A stretch of DNA of 64,000 nt. It comes from JACOTV01 sp964579395. Lineage in GTDB: Bacteria; Patescibacteriota; Microgenomatia; UBA1406; GWC2-37-13. This document shows, one piece after another, positions 59,738 through 64,000 of this stretch. Position 1 is the first letter of the stretch; each line of letters begins with the position of its first letter. The translations under genes were made by a program, and so were the position numbers. The notes beneath the pieces were generated by a model. The model was not told where the DNA came from, made no database searches, and saw nothing but the letters and a program-made list of their open reading frames with translations. The DNA lies in contig CAZOFT010000009.1 in assembly GCA_964579395.1 (NCBI GenBank), positions 3,222 to 67,221 of the forward strand, written 5' to 3'.

Positions 59738-60997
59738 TCACACAGCGGTACCTTCTTGCCAGCTTTGCAGGTAGGTTTTTTGCTCGCTCGTCAAGGCGTC
59801 GATCGACACACCTTCGGCTTTCAGTTTCATCCGCGCAATGTCTGCATCTAGCTTTTTTGGCAGTTGATATACGCCCGCGGTAAGCTTGCCTCGATTCTCC
59901 CACATATAGCGTGCAGCCATGGCCTGACCGGCAAAACTCATATCCATCACAGAAGCCGGATGTCCTTCTGCTGCAGCCAGGTTGATAAGCCTTCCCTCGC
60001 CCAGCAAATAAAATATTTTGCGGCCCGTGTCATATTCTTGGACAAACGGGCGTACTTGTCGCACTGTTTTTGCCAGTTTTTTCAATGCATCTTTGTTGAT
60101 CTCCACATCAAAATGTCCCGACTGCGCCAGAACCACTCCATTTTTAGCCACTTTCATATGTTCGGCGTCGACTACGTGCTTATTGCCGGTGACTGAAATA
60201 ATCAGATCTGCCTCTTTGACCGCGTCAAGAAGCTTCATCACCCTATAGCCATCCATACGAGCCTCTAGTGCTCGCAGCGGGTCAATCTCTGTGACAATCA
60301 CATCGGCTCCCAGTCCTCGCGCTCGCATCGCCACACCCCGACCGCACCAACCGTATCCGCACACAACGACTGTTTTTCCGGCAATGAGCATATTGGTTGC
60401 ACGAAGCACGCCGTCCATCGTCGATTGTCCGGTGCCGTAACGATTATCAAACATGTGTTTTGTCATGTTGTCGTTTACGGCAAGCACCGGGATTTTGAGC
60501 GTTCCGTCTGCTTCCATGGCGCGGAGTCTGATCACGCCGGTTGTTGTTTCTTCCGTTGAGCCTACGATCGTGGGAATCAGGTGTTTGTATTTGGTATGAA
60601 TCAATCCTGCCAGATCTGCACCGTCATCCATCGTCTGATTCGGTCCAAAATCAAGTGCTGCATATAAGTGTTTGTAGTACGTCTTATTGTCTTCGCCTTT
60701 TATTGCGTAGGTCGGAATCTTGTAGTCTTTGACTAGCGATGCAGCTACTGCATCGTTGGTTGATAAAGGATTGCTGGCACAAAGCACCACATCAGCTCCT
60801 GCTTTTTTCAGAGCAATCATGAGATTTGCTGTCTCTGAGGTTACGTGCAAGCAGGCAGCGAGCTTGACACCCTTGAGCACGCTCTTTTGAGAAAAGTCCT
60901 GCGCAATTTTTGCCAAAACCGGCATGTCTCGAGCTGCCCAATCAATCAACTTTTTTCCTTCTGCCGCAAGTGCGATGTTGGCTACATCATGGTTCAT
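59738..60997 (-). CDS. ahcY: S-adenosylhomocysteinase
   Basis: A 419-residue enzyme that splits S-adenosylhomocysteine into adenosine and homocysteine. The NAD site is V-C-G-Y-G-W-C-G-R-G-V, substrate-side residues appear in L-H-V-T-S-E-T-A and V-N-D-N-M-T-K, and L-I-N-L-A-A-A-E-G-H-P is diagnostic. It is the shorter form without the insertion of the long bacterial type, as in archaea and Thermotoga. It follows the adenosine-kinase-like gene by 32 bp on the same strand. Confidence 0.95.
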   Translation of the reverse strand: MNHDVANIALAAEGKKLIDWAARDMPVLAKIAQDFSQKSVLKGVKLAACLHVTSETANLMIALKKAGADVVLCASNPLSTNDAVAASLVKDYKIPTYAIKGEDNKTYYKHLYAALDFGPNQTMDDGADLAGLIHTKYKHLIPTIVGSTEETTTGVIRLRAMEADGTLKIPVLAVNDNMTKHMFDNRYGTGQSTMDGVLRATNMLIAGKTVVVCGYGWCGRGVAMRARGLGADVIVTEIDPLRALEARMDGYRVMKLLDAVKEADLIISVTGNKHVVDAEHMKVAKNGVVLAQSGHFDVEINKDALKKLAKTVRQVRPFVQEYDTGRKIFYLLGEGRLINLAAAEGHPASVMDMSFAGQAMAARYMWENRGKLTAGVYQLPKKLDADIARMKLKAEGVSIDALTSEQKTYLQSWQEGTAV

Positions 60998-61029
60998 ATG
61001 GTGTGTGTGAATAAATGAATAATGGTGTA

Positions 61030-61989
61030 TTACTGTAAAAGGGTGTTTGTCCGCTTCAGCAACTCCTTACTGGTCGGGGCATGATTTACCGTACCGTAAC
61101 TTTCTATAGCAAACGATGCGAGCGCGCAGCCGGTGGCAAGCGACTCTTCAAGCGGGCGCCCATCTATCATAGAACCGATGAATCCGCCACGAAACGCATC
61201 TCCTGCGCCGGTTGGATCTTTAACCTTGGTTTGCAGATATGCACAAATCTTCGTTTTCTTCGCTCCACTGCGATACTCAACGCCGTCTTCCCCAAGCGTG
61301 GTGATGACAGTTGTGCCCGCTCGCACCATATCGTCAACCGATATTCCTATTGCTTTTGTTATGTGGCCGATTTCATAGTCGTTTGCGATCACAATCGATG
61401 CATGTTGTATGCCGGTTTTCAAGACCTCAACATCCATAAATGTCATCACCATTCCCGGATCATAGATGTAGGGAATGCCGCGCTTGATACACGCATCCTG
61501 CGCCACGGTAAACGCAGCGGTGTGGGTGGAAGAGATGATTACACATGCGGTTTCCGGATCTATTTTATCGTAGTTGATAGATTTGGCTGATTCGCATGCG
61601 CCGTAATAAAACCCCCAGATCTGATTGTTGTGACGGTCAGTAATGACTTTCCCTGTAGCGCAGTAAAGCGCTTTATCTGAAACAAGTAGCGACATGTCGA
61701 TATCATGTTTCTTAAAAAACTCTTCAAACTCACGGCCGTCTTGGCCGATGCCGGAGGCAACACTTATTTGCAGTTTGGGGTGCGCAAGCCGCAAACCATA
61801 CCCGATGTTGGTCGCCACTCCTCCCAGTTGTTTGGTGAGGCGGTCTATACCGAACGAAACGCTGAGAGTGTGAATTTTTTCTGGATGAATGTAGTCGGCA
61901 AATTGGCCGGGAAAATCCATGATTTCGTCGTAGGCTACTGATCCGACTATAATAACGCGAGAAATACGGGAAAAATCGAGATTTTTCAT
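61030..61989 (-). CDS. PfkB-family sugar/adenosine kinase
   Basis: A 319-residue ribokinase-fold kinase. The N-terminus has V-G-S-V-A-Y-D-E-I and the Gly-rich G-G-V-A-T-N-I-G-Y; the catalytic D-P-T-G-A-G-D-A-F-R-G-G is near residue 255. Its position directly upstream of ahcY suggests adenosine kinase, removing the adenosine made by that enzyme, since the family includes such enzymes. Fructokinase or ribokinase activity cannot be excluded. TATACT ends 13 nt before the start. Confidence 0.88.
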   Translation of the reverse strand: MKNLDFSRISRVIIVGSVAYDEIMDFPGQFADYIHPEKIHTLSVSFGIDRLTKQLGGVATNIGYGLRLAHPKLQISVASGIGQDGREFEEFFKKHDIDMSLLVSDKALYCATGKVITDRHNNQIWGFYYGACESAKSINYDKIDPETACVIISSTHTAAFTVAQDACIKRGIPYIYDPGMVMTFMDVEVLKTGIQHASIVIANDYEIGHITKAIGISVDDMVRAGTTVITTLGEDGVEYRSGAKKTKICAYLQTKVKDPTGAGDAFRGGFIGSMIDGRPLEESLATGCALASFAIESYGTVNHAPTSKELLKRTNTLLQ

Positions 61990-62075
61990 GGACTAAAACC
62001 CCAGTATAAAGGAAATTGTTTTCATTTGCACAAGGGGGGTATAGACAATTACTACGCGATCTGTGGAGAGTTTGC

Positions 62076-62081
62076 TATAAT
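62076..62081 (+). promoter_or_regulatory. -10 element of tRNA-Ala
   Basis: TATAAT, 13 bp before the tRNA 5' end, within a short TTGCTATAATAGCAA inverted repeat. No good -35 was found at normal spacing. Confidence 0.5.
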
Positions 62082-62094
62082 AGCAAGTACCAAA

Positions 62095-62168
62095 GGGCCT
62101 GTGGCGCAATTGGCTAGCGCGTCTCTATGGCATAGAGAAGGTTAGGGGTTCAAGTCCCCTCAGGTCCA
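62095..62168 (+). tRNA. tRNA-Ala (GGC)
   Basis: A complete 74-nt cloverleaf: GGGCCTG pairs with CAGGTCC, the D stem is GCGC/GCGC, the anticodon arm is TCTCT-ATGGCAT-AGAGA with anticodon GGC, and the T arm is AGGGG-TTCAAGT-CCCCT. The discriminator is A and CCA is not encoded. Confidence 0.95.
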
Positions 62169-62171
62169 CCC

Positions 62172-63128
62172 TCACAATATTTCGTCTTCTCGTATACGTG
62201 CTTCCAGACTTTGATTTGCTGCTTTAAGAATTTGCGATACACGTGATGCTGTTACTCCAAGCATCACTGCAATATCCGAGTTTGTCATGCCATGTATGTA
62301 TTTTGCCCGCAATACAAACGATTCTTTTGGGGTCACTGCAGTCGGTTCAACAAACCCAAAATGCTCATGCACCGCGCCAAACATATCAGAAACTCCTGAC
62401 ATTCGGGCTGCACGCTCATCTTTATCTACCCCTGCCCCATCACAGTCGACCGCCACCTCCAGACAACGCTCATAACATACTCGTTCCGTTTGTACAGGAT
62501 CCAGACCTTCAGAATCGCCTTCACTAAAATGTCCAAAAGCCATCCGGGTGAGAATCCGCATGCTTTCATCCTGCACCATGGCATCCACAGCACACGGCTC
62601 AGGAGCACTGATAATATCTCCCCAATCAGCATCGCCTTCCCCCGTTTCAACCAAGGGCCTGTCAAGCGAGAGACGCCTCCCTGAAAGAAGCGCAGTCTCA
62701 AGCTGATCAACCGGCACATCCATCTCCCGCGCAATCTCAGCGCGCGTTGGCGGCCGCTTCAATTCTTGCTCAAGAGCTTCAATGGATTGATTCAATCTCG
62801 CCAGCGTCTCATCACTTCTTCTTGAATACCCGTCTCCGCGACGGATGCGGCGAAATTCATCATACGCACCACCGCGTCCTCGCCTGAGCAAATACATCAC
62901 CTGTTCATTCCAACTGCGCCCCCCGTCAACGTCACCTGCTTTTTCAACCACACTAAGAAGCGCCGCCTGAACCACATCTTCACCCCATAGACTATGTCTC
63001 TGCATTCCGCGCGGCACTTCAAATAGGAGCCGATGCGCCACCTCATCAAAAACCCCTCTTCTCCCGCTCTGATGGGGCGTATCAACAGTCTGTACTTCAG
63101 CATTTGGCCCATATTTTCTTTCTTTCAT
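62172..63128 (-). CDS. Sigma-70-family-like factor (region 3/4 type)
   Basis: A 318-residue protein related to RNA polymerase sigma factors. A region-3-like segment reads E-L-K-R-P-P-T-R-A-E-I-A-R-E-M-D-V, and the C-terminal region 4 helix-turn-helix is T-N-S-D-I-A-V-M-L-G-V-T-A-S-R-V-S-Q-I-L. The N-terminal part, with W-N-E-Q-V-M-Y-L-L-R-R near residue 75, is too divergent to show clear region 2 motifs. It could be an alternative sigma or a specialised regulator. TATACT ends 9 nt before its start. It is divergent from the second DUF1428 gene. Confidence 0.78.
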   Translation of the reverse strand: MKERKYGPNAEVQTVDTPHQSGRRGVFDEVAHRLLFEVPRGMQRHSLWGEDVVQAALLSVVEKAGDVDGGRSWNEQVMYLLRRGRGGAYDEFRRIRRGDGYSRRSDETLARLNQSIEALEQELKRPPTRAEIAREMDVPVDQLETALLSGRRLSLDRPLVETGEGDADWGDIISAPEPCAVDAMVQDESMRILTRMAFGHFSEGDSEGLDPVQTERVCYERCLEVAVDCDGAGVDKDERAARMSGVSDMFGAVHEHFGFVEPTAVTPKESFVLRAKYIHGMTNSDIAVMLGVTASRVSQILKAANQSLEARIREDEIL

Positions 63129-63180
63129 ATTCTAGAAAGTATACGATATGTTGCTCCTATAGTATATGGATATTCATATG

Positions 63181-63209
63181 TTGACAGCATCCTGTCAACT
63201 CCCTATCAT
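63181..63209 (+). promoter_or_regulatory. Consensus promoter with a palindromic operator candidate
   Basis: A perfect TTGACA (63181-63186), 17 bp, then TATCAT (63204-63209), ending 7 nt before the ATG at 63217. A perfect inverted repeat, TTGACAG-CATC-CTGTCAA (63181-63198), covers the -35, as an operator would. Confidence 0.72.
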
Positions 63210-63216
63210 CAAATAC

Positions 63217-63594
63217 ATGTCCTCCTACGTTGATGGGTATATCATCGCGCTGAAGAAAAAGCACGTCAACGAATACATCGAAATGGCCACACGAGCAGCC
63301 CAAATATGGATGGATCATGGCGCACTTGACTACAAAGAATGCATTGGTGAAGATCTGACTCCTGATGAGGTAAAGCACCCCTTTCCTCTGCCGTACAAGC
63401 TCAAAAATGATGAAACACTCATATTCGCATATGTGCTGTTTCGCTCACGTACCCATCGAGATGAAGTGAATCGGGCAGTTATGCGAGATGCGCGTATGAA
63501 AGCTGAGATGGAACGTGAAATGCCGTTTGATTTTAAACGGTTTTCGTATGGAGGATTTGAAGTGTGTGTCGACGGGGCAACTTCTACTCAATAA
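63217..63594 (+). CDS. DUF1428 family protein (second copy)
   Basis: A 125-residue paralogue of the 19891-20271 protein. It opens S-S-Y-V-D-G-Y-I-I-A-L and closes M-P-F-D-F-K-R-F-S-Y-G-G-F, matching the first copy at the same positions. Function is unknown. The start is fixed by the promoter, whose -10 ends 7 nt upstream; a longer frame opening at 63166 is rejected because it contains the promoter. It converges on the VirB4-like gene with an 11-nt overlap. Confidence 0.88.
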   Translation: MSSYVDGYIIALKKKHVNEYIEMATRAAQIWMDHGALDYKECIGEDLTPDEVKHPFPLPYKLKNDETLIFAYVLFRSRTHRDEVNRAVMRDARMKAEMEREMPFDFKRFSYGGFEVCVDGATSTQ

Positions 63595-64000
63595 GCAGCC
63601 GCTCCTCATCGCCCGCTATGACACGAAATCCGACGTGTGACTGGCCGGCAAAAAAGAGCCCTTCACCGACACCCGCCGACAATAGAAAGTGCTTTTCGCC
63701 GCCTGTTAGATAAAATGTTTTGCTGATTGCATCAATCGCCGCCGTGTTCATCTTCAGAATAATCTGCAGCGATGAGTTGGTAATAATTGCTTTCCCTTCA
63801 TTTGTCGCGACAAAGTCCTCCACGTCCTGGGTGATAGCAGTCAGGCCAAGCAGGTACTTTCGTGCACGTTTGGCAAAGGTAAATAAGTACGCGCCGGAGT
63901 CTTTGTTTTTCACCAAATACCAGGCCTCATCGACGATGAGGACACGCTTTTTCTTGACGCGGCGCACCACATTCCAGATGTAATCAAGCACGATATACAT
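63584..64000 (-). CDS. VirB4/TraC-like type IV secretion ATPase, C-terminal part
   Basis: The C-terminal 138 residues of a VirB4/TraC-type ATPase; the rest lies beyond the right edge. Walker B is R-V-L-I-V-D-E-A-W, followed by L-T-A-I-T-Q-D-V-E-D-F, where the Gln is the usual sensor, and T-N-S-S-L-Q-I-I-L-K-M, all typical of the family. The ATG at 64000 is an internal Met. It would energise the type IV secretion or DNA-transfer apparatus to which the VirB6-like and pilin-like proteins belong. Confidence 0.9.
   Translation of the reverse strand: MYIVLDYIWNVVRRVKKKRVLIVDEAWYLVKNKDSGAYLFTFAKRARKYLLGLTAITQDVEDFVATNEGKAIITNSSLQIILKMNTAAIDAISKTFYLTGGEKHFLLSAGVGEGLFFAGQSHVGFRVIAGDEERLLIE

Noticed and set aside
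1..64000. Alternative genetic code (UGA as glycine, as in Gracilibacteria/Absconditabacteria)
   Set aside because: Several genes end in TGA at the expected family length, for example the CrtI-CrtB fusion and the pseudouridine synthase, and no gene needs UGA read-through.

Overview
The window looks like a chromosome segment of a Patescibacteria (Candidate Phyla Radiation) bacterium. The evidence is a set of gene families typical of that group: small two-segment TrbC/VirB2-like membrane proteins (41364-42272), a very large VirB6-like membrane protein with a polar repeat tail (51038-54487), the C-terminal part of a VirB4-like ATPase (right edge), very large secreted proteins with PA14, dockerin, C-type lectin and LysM modules, many polytopic GT-C-type glycosyltransferases, a GIY-YIG nuclease running into a tRNA, a short KOW protein and YqeY. 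TGA is used as a normal stop, so the recoded lineages are excluded. I cannot name the class. Translation initiation is unusual. At least 27 genes carry a recognisable -10 hexamer ending 5-9 nt before the start codon, which points to widespread leaderless mRNAs; Shine-Dalgarno sites are rare.

Layout. 1-1177: a partial phosphosulfolactate-synthase (ComA)-like gene and an Asp/Glu-racemase-family gene, AT-rich. 1409-4593: a MacAB-type efflux system. 4680-12332: two huge secreted proteins, a lipid-linked-sugar glycosyltransferase and small proteins. 12373-16374: a compact carotenoid operon (CrtI-CrtB fusion, two-domain lycopene cyclase, prenyl diphosphate synthase) that predicts GGPP to phytoene to lycopene to a cyclic carotene. 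16454-21753: a run of small accessory proteins (DUF1059, DoxX-like, KOW, DUF1428, two VOC proteins, DUF1801) plus RsuA-family pseudouridine synthase and a glycosyltransferase.

21898-29144 is an AT-rich, tightly packed block of small-molecule enzymes (hydroxyacid dehydrogenase, histidine phosphatase, HAD phosphatase, deoxynucleoside-kinase-like P-loop kinase, GT4 glycosyltransferase, cupin, SDR epimerase/dehydratase, Gfo/Idh/MocA oxidoreductase, GTP-cyclohydrolase-II homologue). Several genes overlap by ATGA. It looks like a transferred biosynthetic cluster of unknown product. A HEAT-like protein, an HDAC-family deacetylase and a TPR protein follow.

32481-33262 is a recombination scar: an FtsK 3' fragment abuts a serine-recombinase 3' fragment, next to tRNA-Asn. 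A GIY-YIG gene sits between an intact tRNA-Asn and a broken copy of its 5' half, and the broken copy is interrupted by a 20-bp palindrome.

33290-41358 holds nucleases, a K+ channel, a 1229-residue beta-helix/dockerin protein, YqeY, an FtsB-like protein, tRNA-Met and a GtrB-like transferase. 41364-54487 mixes type IV secretion components with a cluster of membrane glycosyltransferases and ComM. 54522-64000 holds a GH39-like hydrolase, acylphosphatase, MurD, tRNA-Lys, an ImmA/IrrE-protease plus membrane-protein pair, the S-adenosylhomocysteinase/adenosine-kinase-like pair, tRNA-Ala, a sigma-70-family factor, a second DUF1428 gene with a palindromic operator candidate, and VirB4. Surface glycosylation, DNA uptake or conjugation machinery and secreted multidomain proteins together suit a cell that lives attached to or scavenging from other organisms; that lifestyle statement is inference.
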